Shown piece after piece: positions 36,350 to 45,539 of a stretch of DNA of 64,000 bases. The stretch comes from Akkermansiaceae bacterium. GTDB taxonomy: Bacteria > Verrucomicrobiota > Verrucomicrobiia > Verrucomicrobiales > Akkermansiaceae. Numbering within the stretch: the stretch's first letter is position 1; every line of letters begins with the position of its first letter. The translations under genes and the position numbers were made by a program. The notes under the pieces were generated by a model, which was not told the DNA's origin, did not search any database, and worked only from the letters and a program-made list of their open reading frames with translations. The stretch is taken from NCBI GenBank assembly GCA_029866215.1, contig JARWZU010000075.1:1-64000 (forward strand). Reading direction: 5' to 3'.

Positions 36350-37492
36350 TCAAGGATTGACGGTCGCGCTGTAGGTAAACTTCCCGCCCTTGATTTGAAT
36401 GAAAACCAAGGCCTTCACCGCATCGCGATCGGCGTTGAGTGAAATCTTACCGCTGGCACCCGCGAAGTCTTTGGTCGCGGCGATCGCATCTCGCAGGGCA
36501 CCCGACTCGGTGGAATTTGCGCGTTTGATGGCATCCACCAACACCATTGCGGAATCGTATCCGAGAACCGCCATGGCATCAGGCGACTTGCCGTTGAAGC
36601 GCTTTTTATAAGAAGCGACAAATGAGGTCATTTCCGGTGTCGGCTGCTCGATGGAGCAATGAGTGGAAAAATAATGGCCCTCCACCGCATCCTTGCCGAT
36701 CTCCAGCAGACTTTCGCTTTCCCAACCGTCGCCACCGAAGATCGGAATGCTCATGCCAAGTTGCTTTGCCTGAATGCAGATGAGTGCGACATCGTTGTAG
36801 TAACCCGGGAGAAAGATCGCATCAGGAGCGTCGCTCTTGATCGCCGTAAGCTGTCCTTTGAAATCCTTATCGCCACCGTTGAAATCGAGCTCAGTGCCGA
36901 CCACTCCGCCGCTCGCCGCGTACTTTTCCTTGAAGCTCTTTGCGAGACCTTTGCTATAATCGCTCTTCACGTCGGTTAGAATCGCGACCTTTTTTGCCTT
37001 CAGCGTGCCACTCGCGAAGTTCGCAAGTGCACCGCCTTGGAAATCGTCGTTGAAGCAGACGCGGAAAATGTAGTCACCCTCACGAGTCACGCTTGGGTTC
37101 GTGGAGGCTGGTGAGATCATCGGCACCTTGTTGAGCTGGCAGATGGGGGCAGCCTCAAGCGAGCGGCTGGAGGCAACTTCTCCGAGAATCGCGACCACGC
37201 CGTCTTTCGAAATGAGTTTATTGACGGCATTGGCGGGTTCACCGGCCTTGGTTTGGTCATCCTCGGTGAGCAGCTCAAGTTTTTTGCCAAGCACCCCGCC
37301 GGCAGCATTGACCTGCTCGATGGCAAGCAAGGTGCCCTCATGGGAAGATGTGCCAAACGTCGCTTCTTTGCCGGTCAGCGAGGCGAACTCGCCGACCTTG
37401 ATCGAGTCTCCTCCGCCCGACTTGCAGCTCGAGACCGAGAACAGCCCGCCCACGGAAGCGGCGGCGACGAAGATCAATTTGGACAGTTTCAT
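36350..37492 (-). CDS. Branched-chain amino acid ABC transporter, substrate-binding lipoprotein
   Basis: 380 residues from ATG 37492. The signal ends in a lipobox, LFSVSSC, with Cys near residue 24, so it is probably a lipoprotein facing the periplasm. The LivJ/LivK fold follows: IKVGEFASLTGKEATFGTSS, VNAAGGVLGKKLELLTEDDQ, and SPASTNPSVT. It is the first gene of the operon livK-H-M-G-(four-helix gene)-F. Ligand specificity (branched-chain amino acids, amides or urea) cannot be fixed from sequence; no urease or amidase genes are near. An earlier non-ATG start would bury the signal peptide, so ATG 37492 is preferred. Confidence 0.9.
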   Translation of the reverse strand: MKLSKLIFVAAASVGGLFSVSSCKSGGGDSIKVGEFASLTGKEATFGTSSHEGTLLAIEQVNAAGGVLGKKLELLTEDDQTKAGEPANAVNKLISKDGVVAILGEVASSRSLEAAPICQLNKVPMISPASTNPSVTREGDYIFRVCFNDDFQGGALANFASGTLKAKKVAILTDVKSDYSKGLAKSFKEKYAASGGVVGTELDFNGGDKDFKGQLTAIKSDAPDAIFLPGYYNDVALICIQAKQLGMSIPIFGGDGWESESLLEIGKDAVEGHYFSTHCSIEQPTPEMTSFVASYKKRFNGKSPDAMAVLGYDSAMVLVDAIKRANSTESGALRDAIAATKDFAGASGKISLNADRDAVKALVFIQIKGGKFTYSATVNP

Positions 37493-37666
37493 GTGACGTA
37501 AGGTAAGGGAAGGCTTGGTGAAACTAGGAAACCCAACGCCTGAGTGCAACAGCATATTGTCCTCTGATCCGCAGTTAAGAGTGATGACGAGGCTCGCAAG
37601 TGGTGATCTTGTCGGCGGTTGAAGACGAAAACCAATGCACCACGGGATCACCCAATCGGTTTAAGA

Positions 37667-37786
37667 GATCTGAATTTCAAATTCCTCCCTGTAAAAGGGC
37701 AATCTCACCTCCGTGGCAGCGACGAGGCGCTCACTCCCTATGACGGATTGGTGGCGTGGTATCACTGTTGGAGCACTTCAGGGTTT
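37667..37786 (+). pseudogene. Possible N-terminal scrap of a transposase
   Basis: The frame reads KFLPVKGQSHLRGSDEALTP, then YDGLVAWYHCWSTSGF. This resembles the N-terminus of IS1380-like or IS4-like transposases I have seen in Verrucomicrobiota, where a phrase like LTPYGGLVAWDHFL opens the protein. The similarity stops at about 37786, where the frame becomes low-complexity, so only about 40 residues survive. No inverted repeats are recognised. The call is tentative. I see nothing else in 37.5-37.9 kb. Confidence 0.35.
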
Positions 37787-37938
37787 TCGATGTTTGGCCG
37801 GGGTCCGGGTCGGGATGGATCGTCATCATTCTCGCTTGCTCTGCCATGCGCACGGGGGGGAGCGGGTTGAAACTTGGCGACCTTCCTGACCGAGAATGGG
37901 TGGGCGACTGCCTCGACGACGGAGCCCCCCTGCGTCGG

Positions 37939-38127
37939 ACACGGCTTCCGTTACGCGATGTAAAACAACTTTTACATCATGTTCGGGTGCTTGTGCGCGA
38001 TGTAAAGGTACCCGTACATCATGTTCGGGTGCTTGTGCGCGATGTAAAACTGCCCGTGCACGATGTTCGGGTGCTTGTGCGCGATGTAAAATTGCCCGTG
38101 CACGATGTACAGGCACCCGTGCACAAC
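37939..38127. repeat. Tandem array, 21-bp period with 42-bp dimer (array 2)
   Basis: Nine units of exactly 21 bp start at 37939, 37960, 37981, 38002, 38023, 38044, 38065, 38086 and 38107. Two unit types alternate from 37960: one starting gtaaaa/gtaaag and ending in gtgcacgat or gtacatcat, and one starting gttcgggtgc and ending gtgcgcgat. The three copies of the second type (37981, 38023, 38065) are identical, so a 42-bp dimer was amplified recently. Partial units may continue to about 38150. Short reading frames cross it on both strands but only repeat every seven residues. The rest of the gap to 38316 shows no gene. Confidence 0.88.
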
Positions 38128-38316
38128 GGGACGGAACCCCGGTGCACGAGACATGCAGAGGTAAATCCACCGCCACGCGTGGATTAACCATCAACGAGTT
38201 GCACCTGAAATAGGTTGAGAGCCATCTCGCCGAGCCTCCGCTGCCCGTGCCCGCGCCAGCCCCATCCGCTCAAACCACCCGCATCCTAGCTGCGGATTCT
38301 AGGATGATCCGCCTCC

Positions 38317-38670
38317 TCACTCGAAATAAGTGTCCGCGTGCGAATAGGGCGGCGAGCAGCAGCAAAGAAATTCCAACGCCTCGACCGCCCGGACTCGGTG
38401 CCAAGCACCCGGCGGAATCAAAATGGCATCGCCAGGCAAAACCTTACGCTCGATCCCCTCGACTTCCATGACGCCAGAACCCGCAGTGATGTAGTAGAAC
38501 TCCTCGCTGACGCGGTGGTAATGCCGCTCGATCACGCCACCCGCCACCAAACTTGCCTCGGCAAGGCTTTGCTTTGAAACGGGAGCGTTTGACAGATCTA
38601 AAAGACTTCGGATCGTCGAACCATCCTTCGTGATGAAAGGAACTTGTTCGTCGCGCTTGCGAACCTCCAT
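38317..38670 (-). CDS. Small cupin-domain protein
   Basis: 117 residues, one conserved cupin barrel. Motif 1 is GGVIERHYHRVSEEFYYI, near 45-62, with two His and a Glu as likely metal ligands; motif 2 is LPGDAILIPPGAWHRVRA, near 78-95. It probably binds a metal and a small ligand or sugar derivative; the reaction is unknown. It lies six bases after the clpC stop on the same strand, so it may be the last gene of that operon. Confidence 0.82.
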   Translation of the reverse strand: MEVRKRDEQVPFITKDGSTIRSLLDLSNAPVSKQSLAEASLVAGGVIERHYHRVSEEFYYITAGSGVMEVEGIERKVLPGDAILIPPGAWHRVRAVEALEFLCCCSPPYSHADTYFE

Positions 38671-38676
38671 CGTGCG

Positions 38677-41223
38677 TCAGGCTTGAGCTTCGCTGACCTC
38701 TTGGACTGCCTCCGCGCGCTTGGTGATGAAGTCCAGCTCCTCAGAGTCGGGCTTGAGCGCGACGTTCACCGAGTCACCCGCCTTGACCTCACCTCGGAGC
38801 AGGGACTCCGCAAGCGGATCCTCGAGGAAACGTTCCACCGCGCGGCGCATCGGCCGAGCCCCATAAGCCGGATCAAAGCCCTTGGCCGAAAGCAAGTCGC
38901 GAGCCTCAGCGGACAGCGTCAGCGCGATGTCTTTTTCCTTCAGGCGTTTGACCAACTTCGAGACTTCGAGGTCGACGATCTGATTGAGATCCACTTTTTC
39001 GAGCATGTGGAACACCACCAAGCTATCCAAGCGATTGAGGAACTCGGGCTTAAAGTAGCGCTTCGCCTCCTCGATGATCTTGTCCTTCATGCCGTCGTGG
39101 TCAGCATCGTCCGCAGCCATGGCCCCAAATCCGAGCGTGGTCTGGCGCTTGATCGTCGAGGCACCGACGTTCGAAGTCATGATGATGATGGTGTTGCGGA
39201 AATCGATTTTGCGGCCGAGTGAATCGGTCACCGTCCCCTCTTCCAAAATCTGGAGCATCAAATTCATCACGTCCGGATGCGCCTTCTCGACCTCGTCAAA
39301 GAGGACCACCGAGTAAGGGCGACGGCGAACGGCTTCGGAGAGCTGGCCGCCCTCTTCGTAGCCCACATAGCCCGGAGGCGAACCGATGAGTCGGCTCGCG
39401 GTGAATTTCTCCATGTATTCCGACATGTCGATCTGGATCAAGGCATCCGCGTCGCCAAACATGAACTCGGCAAGATTGCGAGCCAAGTAGGTTTTGCCAA
39501 CCCCTGTGGGCCCGAGGAAAAGGAACGAGCCGATCGGACGACGTGGATCCTTGAGGTCCGCACGCGAGCGGCGGAGTGCCTTGGAAATGGCGACCACCGC
39601 TTCGTTCTGGCCGATGACACGACTTTTCAATTCATCCTCCATCTTCAGGAGCTTCTCAGTCTCCTTCTCCTCCATGCGGCGGAGAGGGACCCCCGTCCAC
39701 TTGGAGACGACCGCCATGATGTCGTCGTCGGTCACGGTGACGATGGTCTCTTCGGACGATGAACGCCATGCCTTCAAGGTCTCGTCGAGCTCGCTCTTGG
39801 CGCGCTTCTCATCGTCCCGGAGCGATGCTGCCTTCTCGAAATTTTGCTCAGCGATTGCAGCGACTTTGTCGCGGTTGATGTGCACGATGGCCGCTTCCAG
39901 CTCCTTGATTGAGCTTGGGCGCGTCATCGTCCCGATGCGTGCGCGTGCTCCCGCCTCGTCGAGGACATCGATCGCTTTATCCGGCAGGAACCGCGCGGTA
40001 AGATAGCGTGAGGTCAACTTCACCGCCGCCACGATCGCCTCGGGGGTGAACTGCGCCTTGTGATGCGATTCGTACTTTTCTTGGAGGCCTTGGAGAATTT
40101 TGATCGCATCATCCACCGACGGTTCGTCCACCTTGACCTGCTGGAATCGGCGCTCAAGTGCCGAATCCTTCTCAATGTGCTTGCGGTATTCGTTGAGGGT
40201 GGTGGCACCCACACACTGCAACTCCGCACGGCTCAAGGCCGGTTTAATGATGTTCGAGGCATCCATCGCCCCCTCAGCGGAACCTGCACCCACGATCGTG
40301 TGGAGCTCATCGATGAAAAGAATGACATTCTTGACCTTCCGGATCTCGTCCATGACCGCCTTGATGCGCTCTTCAAACTGGCCGCGGTACTTGGTGCCGG
40401 CCACCATCAATGCGAGGTCGAGGGTGATCACTTTTTTCTCCCGCAGGATTTCTGGGACATTGCCAGAAGCGATCTCTTGGGCCAAGCCCTCGACGATGGC
40501 CGTCTTGCCCACACCCGCCTCGCCGATGAGCACGGGGTTGTTCTTGGTGCGGCGGCAAAGAATTTGAATCACCCGCTCGATCTCGCTTTCGCGACCGATC
40601 ACCGGGTCAAGTCCACCTTCACGCGCCACCTTGGTCAAATCGCGGCCGAACGCTTTCAGCGCAGGGGTCTTGGATTTCGCCTCCTGCCCTGCGGCAGCAG
40701 CTTGGGGAGCGGCCTCCTCTTCGAAAGGCCCCTCTTCGATCTCATCATCATCGTCGTCGTCTGGCTCGTCGTGGTCGTCCGGTGAAAAATTCGGATCGAT
40801 TTCGGCAAGGATCTCGTTTCGCGTCCGTTGGATGTCCACTTCCAAGCGCTTGAGTACTCTAGCAGCGACACCCTCGCCCTCCCGCAAGAGTCCGAGCAAA
40901 AGATGCTCAGTGCCGACATAAGAATGATTGAGCGCCTTCGCCTCCTTGTTGGCGAGAGCCAGAACTTTTTTCACCCTTGGGGTGTAAGGGATGTTGCCAG
41001 TGGCCTTTTGAGGTGGCCCGGAGCCGACCTCTTTTTCGACCTCCATGCGAACCGCTTCCAGTTCGAGGCCCATCCGCTCGAGGACGTTCACGGCGACTCC
41101 TTGACCGAGCTTGATCAAGCCGAGCAACAAGTGTTCGGTGCCGACGTAAGAGTGGCTAAAGCGGTCTGCCTCCTTGCGGGCGAGAGCGAGAACTTGTTGG
41201 GCGCGTGGGGTGAAGTTGTTCAT
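38677..41223 (-). CDS. clpC: ClpC-type AAA+ unfoldase
   Basis: 848 residues. Hsp100 ATPase that unfolds proteins for ClpP. It has two N-terminal repeats, each with [12 protein letters not shown] (near 25 and 101), an acidic linker (about 150-165), AAA-1 with [14 protein letters not shown], a middle domain containing a UVR-like helix ([20 protein letters not shown]), and AAA-2 with [14 protein letters not shown]. Glu30 and Glu106 occupy the places of the phospho-arginine-docking glutamates known in B. subtilis ClpC (Glu32 and Glu106, from memory). The start overlaps the mcsB stop by four bases, so it is coexpressed with the arginine kinase. clpP is not in the window. Confidence 0.95.
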   Translation of the reverse strand: MNNFTPRAQQVLALARKEADRFSHSYVGTEHLLLGLIKLGQGVAVNVLERMGLELEAVRMEVEKEVGSGPPQKATGNIPYTPRVKKVLALANKEAKALNHSYVGTEHLLLGLLREGEGVAARVLKRLEVDIQRTRNEILAEIDPNFSPDDHDEPDDDDDDEIEEGPFEEEAAPQAAAAGQEAKSKTPALKAFGRDLTKVAREGGLDPVIGRESEIERVIQILCRRTKNNPVLIGEAGVGKTAIVEGLAQEIASGNVPEILREKKVITLDLALMVAGTKYRGQFEERIKAVMDEIRKVKNVILFIDELHTIVGAGSAEGAMDASNIIKPALSRAELQCVGATTLNEYRKHIEKDSALERRFQQVKVDEPSVDDAIKILQGLQEKYESHHKAQFTPEAIVAAVKLTSRYLTARFLPDKAIDVLDEAGARARIGTMTRPSSIKELEAAIVHINRDKVAAIAEQNFEKAASLRDDEKRAKSELDETLKAWRSSSEETIVTVTDDDIMAVVSKWTGVPLRRMEEKETEKLLKMEDELKSRVIGQNEAVVAISKALRRSRADLKDPRRPIGSFLFLGPTGVGKTYLARNLAEFMFGDADALIQIDMSEYMEKFTASRLIGSPPGYVGYEEGGQLSEAVRRRPYSVVLFDEVEKAHPDVMNLMLQILEEGTVTDSLGRKIDFRNTIIIMTSNVGASTIKRQTTLGFGAMAADDADHDGMKDKIIEEAKRYFKPEFLNRLDSLVVFHMLEKVDLNQIVDLEVSKLVKRLKEKDIALTLSAEARDLLSAKGFDPAYGARPMRRAVERFLEDPLAESLLRGEVKAGDSVNVALKPDSEELDFITKRAEAVQEVSEAQA

Positions 41224-42347
41224 GTGTTCTCTGGGTTGGAATGGTCAAGTGGTTCGGAATTCCCTTTTAATGAAGTACCAATATCAGGGGATTCGAGAGA
41301 ATGCAAACGAGAGCGTAAAATTTCCGCACGGCTGCAATCCCGTTCCTCGGGTGAGAGTTTGCTGCCCGCATGGAGTTGCAGGTGGGCCGGCTGGATGTCC
41401 ATCAGCAATGCGTCGCACAAAAGCACGGTTTCACGCGGGAAAAACTCAAGATTTCCTCCAAGCCGCAGCAGCGAAAGGTGATTGAGCGCTTCCTTGGAAT
41501 CAATGATGTGCGCGTGGCGCAGCACCCCGTAGGCCCTGCCAACTTTGTCCGCTACCATCGCGGGGTCGTCCTCCAGCAGCTTTTCTCGGGCGTTTTGCTC
41601 GTGGCTTGCAACTTGGGAAATCACGCGCTCCAAGCGACGGATGATCATTTCCTCGCTCTCACCCAAGGTCGATTGATTCGAAATCTGGTAGAGATTGCCG
41701 AGGGATTCCGTCCCTTCGCCGTAAAGTCCGCGGACGGCGAGTCCGATCTTGTTCACGGCTTGGAGGACCTGACCGATCTGATCGCTCAAGACCAATCCCG
41801 GCAGATGCAGCATCGCTGAAGCGCGCAGGCCGGTGCCCAAGTTGGTGGGGCAAGTCGTCAGGTAGCCAAGCGATGCGTCAAAAGCGAATTCCAGCGACTT
41901 CTCCAATTCGGAATCCAGCGCGGACAGCGCCTCAAATGCGGCCGAAAGCTGCAACCCAGGCCGGATCGCCTGCATCCTGAGGTGGTCCTCCTCATTGATC
42001 ATCAGGCTGAAACTCTGCCGACGCTCGATGACCGCTGCCGACCCGTGACCCCGAGCGGCATGCTCACGGGAAATCAAGTGCCGCTCGACCAGCACCTGCT
42101 TCTGGACCGAGCTAAGATCATCCAGCTCATGAGAAAATGCATCCTTCATCACCGCCAATGCCTCGATTGCGGGGCGCATCACCCCGAGGGCAGTGGCACG
42201 TTGTTCACGCTTTGCCCAACCGGGAAATGGATGGTGGCGGAGATTCCGAGCGAGGCGAATCCGCGACGTCAGAACGGCGCCATGCGACCCATGCCCGCCC
42301 GTCATCCAATCGGCGGGATGTTTGATGAGGGTGGCGAAGCGCATCAT
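41220..42347 (-). CDS. mcsB: Protein arginine kinase McsB
   Basis: 375 residues from ATG 42347 (42344 is equally possible; a TTG at 42380 is less likely). ATP:guanido phosphotransferase fold. It phosphorylates arginines in proteins, marking them for ClpC/ClpP. Conserved features seen: TSRIRLARNLRHHPFPGW at the start, LMINEEDHLRMQ, the catalytic-cysteine loop CPTNLGTGLRA and the late DALLMDIQPAHLQL. RDCSRA at about 336-341 matches the RDxxRA phospho-arginine allosteric motif described for McsB. It follows mcsA and overlaps clpC by ATGA. Confidence 0.93.
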   Translation of the reverse strand: MMRFATLIKHPADWMTGGHGSHGAVLTSRIRLARNLRHHPFPGWAKREQRATALGVMRPAIEALAVMKDAFSHELDDLSSVQKQVLVERHLISREHAARGHGSAAVIERRQSFSLMINEEDHLRMQAIRPGLQLSAAFEALSALDSELEKSLEFAFDASLGYLTTCPTNLGTGLRASAMLHLPGLVLSDQIGQVLQAVNKIGLAVRGLYGEGTESLGNLYQISNQSTLGESEEMIIRRLERVISQVASHEQNAREKLLEDDPAMVADKVGRAYGVLRHAHIIDSKEALNHLSLLRLGGNLEFFPRETVLLCDALLMDIQPAHLQLHAGSKLSPEERDCSRAEILRSRLHSLESPDIGTSLKGNSEPLDHSNPENT

Positions 42348-42408
42348 AAGGTGATCAGTGGTTGGAACTCTGGGGGGCAATTTTTCTTTAACATCGAGTT
42401 TCGGAATT

Positions 42409-42915
42409 TCAATGATTCACCTCGTCTAAAGTGCGGATTTCATCGCGGATACCGGCGGCTTCTTCGTAGCTTTCCGCCGCGATCGCTTGATCAAGGCGTG
42501 AGCGAAGTTCTTCGAGCCGCTGGGTACGAATTTGGTTGGCCATGAGGCCCTCGGGCACCTTGCCGATGTGGGTGGCTCCCTTGTGCATCCCTCGCAGCAT
42601 CTGGCCAACTTCATCGCTGAAGGTGCCATAGCATTCGCTGCAACCAAATCGCCGTACCTTTTTCAAGTCGTCCATGGTGAACCCGCAGCTGGGGCATTTT
42701 TTACCACCACTCGAGACCGTCGTAGGGTTACCGATCGCAAGCCCTGGCCCGCCCGGCAAACCGCCCAGCAGAAGATCCGCCAACGAGAAACCCGTAGGAT
42801 CAGTGACTCCACGCTCTTTCGCGCAAGCGTTACAAAGACAAATTTTCTTCATCTCCCCCTCCACGAGTTGCGTGAGGAAGACGGTTGCCTTGGTATCGCA
42901 GAAATCACATTTCAT
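42409..42915 (-). CDS. mcsA: McsA-type zinc-binding activator of McsB
   Basis: 168 residues. Four pairs of zinc-binding cysteines: KCDFCD near 2-7, CLCNAC near 26-31, KCPSCG near 73-78 and GCSECYG near 91-97. A C-terminal UVR helix pair (LEELRSRLDQAIAAESYEEA followed by AGIRDEIRTLDE) completes the McsA pattern. McsA activates McsB and helps target substrates. It lies 61 bp upstream of mcsB on the same strand. No ctsR is found next to it, unlike in Firmicutes. Confidence 0.92.
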   Translation of the reverse strand: MKCDFCDTKATVFLTQLVEGEMKKICLCNACAKERGVTDPTGFSLADLLLGGLPGGPGLAIGNPTTVSSGGKKCPSCGFTMDDLKKVRRFGCSECYGTFSDEVGQMLRGMHKGATHIGKVPEGLMANQIRTQRLEELRSRLDQAIAAESYEEAAGIRDEIRTLDEVNH

Positions 42916-42938
42916 TTTGATTCAGTCCGGTGGTCAAC

Positions 42939-43808
42939 TTAAGCAAATGGCGTACCCGTATTCATCGCCAATTCATGGAAGGCTGCGAGGAAACGGGCGG
43001 TGAACGGGCCAGGCTTGCCGGTGCCGATCACCCGACGATCCAGCGCGACGACCGGAATGACCTCCGCCGCCGTACCAGTGAGGAAGCATTCATCTGCGGT
43101 GAAAATGTCGTAGCGCGTGAGGGAACATTCCTTGAAGGGAACCTCCAGCTTTGCGGCGATCTCAATAATCACTGCTCGCGTGATGCCATCGAGCGCACCA
43201 TCACAAATCAACGGAGTGAGCAGAACTCCATTTTTGATGAGGAACAAATTATCTCCGGTGCACTCGGCCACGTAGCCTTGCTCGTTGAGCATCACCGCCT
43301 CAAGCGCGTTGGCTTGGATCGCCTCGACCTTGGCCATGATGTTGTTGAGGTAGTTCAGCGACTTGACCTGAGGCATCAAGGCGCCCGGCGCTGGCCGACG
43401 AGTCGCACAGGTGATGATGGAGAGCCCATTTTGATAGGTCTCATCTGGGTAAAGCTTGATGGTCGAGGCGATGATAAACATCGACGGCGTCGGACACAGG
43501 TAAGGGTTAAGCCCGAGCTCACCCGCACCACGCGTGATCACCAACCGGATGTACCCGTCGGTGAGGCCGTTCGCCGCGACGGTCTCGCAGGTGAACTTGC
43601 AAACCTCTTCTTGGGTCCATGGCAGATCGAGAATGATCGCACGGGCTGAATCAAACAGCCGCCGGATGTGTTCTTCCAGACGGAAGATCCGTCCGTTGTA
43701 GAAACGAATCCCTTCAAAAACACCGTCGCCGTAGAGAAGTCCGTGGTCAAAGACCGACACCTTCGCTTCGGATTCATCAACTAATTTACCGTCGAGCCAG
43801 ATTTTCAT
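42939..43808 (-). CDS. Branched-chain-type aminotransferase (class IV)
   Basis: 289 residues, fold-type IV PLP aminotransferase, probably interconverting branched-chain amino acids and their keto acids. Visible features: VFDHGLLYGDGVFEGIRFYN near 20-39, SIITCATRRPAPGALMPQ, the PLP-lysine region QVKSLNYLNNIMAKVEA near 152-168, VAECTGDNLFLIKNGVLLTP and FLTGTAAEVIPVVALD. Length and motifs favour IlvE, but the class also includes D-amino acid and aminodeoxychorismate enzymes. It is 23 bp upstream of mcsA, so probably in one transcript with mcsA-mcsB-clpC. Confidence 0.85.
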   Translation of the reverse strand: MKIWLDGKLVDESEAKVSVFDHGLLYGDGVFEGIRFYNGRIFRLEEHIRRLFDSARAIILDLPWTQEEVCKFTCETVAANGLTDGYIRLVITRGAGELGLNPYLCPTPSMFIIASTIKLYPDETYQNGLSIITCATRRPAPGALMPQVKSLNYLNNIMAKVEAIQANALEAVMLNEQGYVAECTGDNLFLIKNGVLLTPLICDGALDGITRAVIIEIAAKLEVPFKECSLTRYDIFTADECFLTGTAAEVIPVVALDRRVIGTGKPGPFTARFLAAFHELAMNTGTPFA

Positions 43809-43889
43809 GTGAGTTGCTGAAGCAAGGGTAAGTGGATGACGCCCGCTGGCAAGCGGGAGATTGTAGAATCCTCAAGATTCTCAAATCGT

Positions 43890-44360
43890 TCACGAATCCG
43901 CCCATTTTCCGTAGGGAAACGAGGCAAGGCAGGAGTTGAAATATCGTGGATCGGCAGAAACCTCGCGATCAACCCACGCCGGAAGCGGTGGTTCGATCGA
44001 TTCGTCCACAAGCTCGACCTCCGCGAGCACCAATCCTTGGCTGTCGCCATGGAACACGTCGACCTCCCACACATGGCCGCCAAAGGGAACTCGGTATCGG
44101 GTTTTATCAATCACTGAGGGTAAACAAAGCCCAAGGAGTGCCTTGGCATCCGCGAGCGGGATCGGATATTCAAATTCCTGCCGAGTGATGCCCTCGGTGC
44201 ACCCCTTGATGGTCAGCCATCCAGTTTCCCCGGCAATCCGAACCCGAACCGTTCGGCTTGGGTCTTGGGAGAGATAACCCTGCGCGATCCGAACGCCCAC
44301 AGCGCCCTCCAACCACGAATCACCCCGCACGAGGAACTTCCGCTCAATTTCTGCCGCCAT
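43890..44360 (-). CDS. CYTH-domain protein
   Basis: 156 residues. The opening EIERKFLVRGDSW contains the diagnostic ExExK, near residues 4-8. Alternating basic and acidic strands follow (RVRIAGETGWLTIKG, EFEYPIPLADAKALL, IDKTRYRVPFGG, WEVDVFHGDSQGLVLAEVEL), forming the tunnel of CYTH triphosphatases that hydrolyse tripolyphosphate or related substrates with a divalent cation. This single-domain form is like the small bacterial CYTH enzymes. It stands 81 bp upstream of the aminotransferase gene. Confidence 0.9.
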   Translation of the reverse strand: MAAEIERKFLVRGDSWLEGAVGVRIAQGYLSQDPSRTVRVRIAGETGWLTIKGCTEGITRQEFEYPIPLADAKALLGLCLPSVIDKTRYRVPFGGHVWEVDVFHGDSQGLVLAEVELVDESIEPPLPAWVDREVSADPRYFNSCLASFPYGKWADS

Positions 44361-44373
44361 CGTTGTTTTTCAA

Positions 44374-44937
44374 TTACGGTTGCTTTGAGCTGCCTTGGCC
44401 AAGTCGCTCCCAATCGACCGGCCCCTTCTCCAGCAGAAATGCTTCGGCCGCACGCGCCAACTCGGCGTTGGTCGGGTCAATCTCAAACGCAAGCTGAACA
44501 AAATAGCGGGCAAGTTCCTCGTTTTCCTCTCCGCCTTGTTTGACCAATAATTTTCCACGCGCGACGAGAACCCTTGCCAGCGCCGGTGGCTGATAGTTGG
44601 CCTCGACCGGTTTTGGAACAAGTCCCTTGGAAAGCTCTGCATTCAGCGCCGTGGCCCGTTTATTCTTGGGCGAAAGCTGCAGGGCCAATGCCACGAACCG
44701 ATGCGCCACGGCCAGCGAAGCCGCATCGCCCTCGACGCTTTGCACGCGGTACGTCGCGTAATCGGCGAGATTGGTCGCGTGGTCGTCCCGCTCGGAATCA
44801 ATCATGCCTAGGCTCTCGGAAAACACGCTCGCCACGATCTTCGGCGCAACCCAACGCACGCGCTTTTCTGCTTCGGCGGCATGGACCACCGAAACCAAAG
44901 CACAAAAAGCGGCGACAGCTTGCCAACAACGAGTCAT
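44374..44937 (-). CDS. Secreted helical-repeat (TPR-like) protein of unknown function
   Basis: 187 residues from ATG 44937. A signal peptide is likely (MTRCWQAVAAFCALVSVVHA, cleavage after HAAE). The mature part is helical, with repeats such as AHRFVALALQLSPKNKRATA and LARYFVQLAFEIDPTNAELA, which fit tetratricopeptide pairs. No enzymatic motif is seen. The gene lies 13 bp upstream of the CYTH gene on the same strand and is divergent from the cyclo-ligase gene with only 36 bp between starts, so the two promoters must overlap. Confidence 0.65.
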   Translation of the reverse strand: MTRCWQAVAAFCALVSVVHAAEAEKRVRWVAPKIVASVFSESLGMIDSERDDHATNLADYATYRVQSVEGDAASLAVAHRFVALALQLSPKNKRATALNAELSKGLVPKPVEANYQPPALARVLVARGKLLVKQGGEENEELARYFVQLAFEIDPTNAELARAAEAFLLEKGPVDWERLGQGSSKQP

Positions 44938-44973
44938 CGGCGTTAAACATGGGAAAAGTCCTCCGCATAGCAA

Positions 44974-45516
44974 GTGACAATTCCCAATTCTTCTCTCAAC
45001 AAGCCCGAGCTCCGCAAGGCCATGCGGAAGGCCATTCAGACCCCAGCTTCATCCGCTAAGGCAAATACCGCTCTCACACAGTGGCTCGCCGATCGCCCAA
45101 ATCTACGCACCATCGCGATTTACTCACCGCTCGCCGGCGAGGTGGACTTCGCGGAAACGATCGCCCACCGCAGCGACCTCCGCTGGGTGTTCCCACGTGT
45201 CACCGGCACCACGTTGACTCTCCACGAAGTGGCGAACCCACCCGAGGGATTGCAGCTCGGCGCGTTCAATATCCTCGAACCCGACGCCGCCCTTCCCGAA
45301 ATCGAAATTGCCGAAATCGATGCGTTCATTTGCCCCGGCCTCGCCTTTGATCCCCTCGGTGGCCGACTCGGACGTGGCCGCGGGTTTTACGATCGCCTGC
45401 TGGCAAACGCCCGCCCAAACGCCCTCAAGGTCGGCGCCTGCTTCGCAAATCAATGGGTCACCACCACCCACCCAGACCCGCACGACATCCACATGGATCA
45501 TGTGATCGTCGGGTAA
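44974..45516 (+). CDS. 5-formyltetrahydrofolate cyclo-ligase
   Basis: 180 residues from a GTG at 44974. It converts 5-formyl-THF to 5,10-methenyl-THF with ATP, a folate salvage step. The conserved C-terminal motif GGRLGRGRGFYDRLLA, near 128-143, and the C-terminal HDIHMDHVI are diagnostic; the basic N-terminal NKPELRKAMRKAI is also typical. The GTG start is needed to include NKPELRK; the first ATG lies inside conserved sequence. Confidence 0.92.
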   Translation: MTIPNSSLNKPELRKAMRKAIQTPASSAKANTALTQWLADRPNLRTIAIYSPLAGEVDFAETIAHRSDLRWVFPRVTGTTLTLHEVANPPEGLQLGAFNILEPDAALPEIEIAEIDAFICPGLAFDPLGGRLGRGRGFYDRLLANARPNALKVGACFANQWVTTTHPDPHDIHMDHVIVG

Positions 45517-45539
45517 TCCGTAGAATCGCTAAATCGCTC

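Noticed and set aside
37756-38194. Reading frames up to 143 codons across array 2 on both strands
   Set aside because: All frames are open because of the repeat composition; no start region or family, and several frames are equally long.
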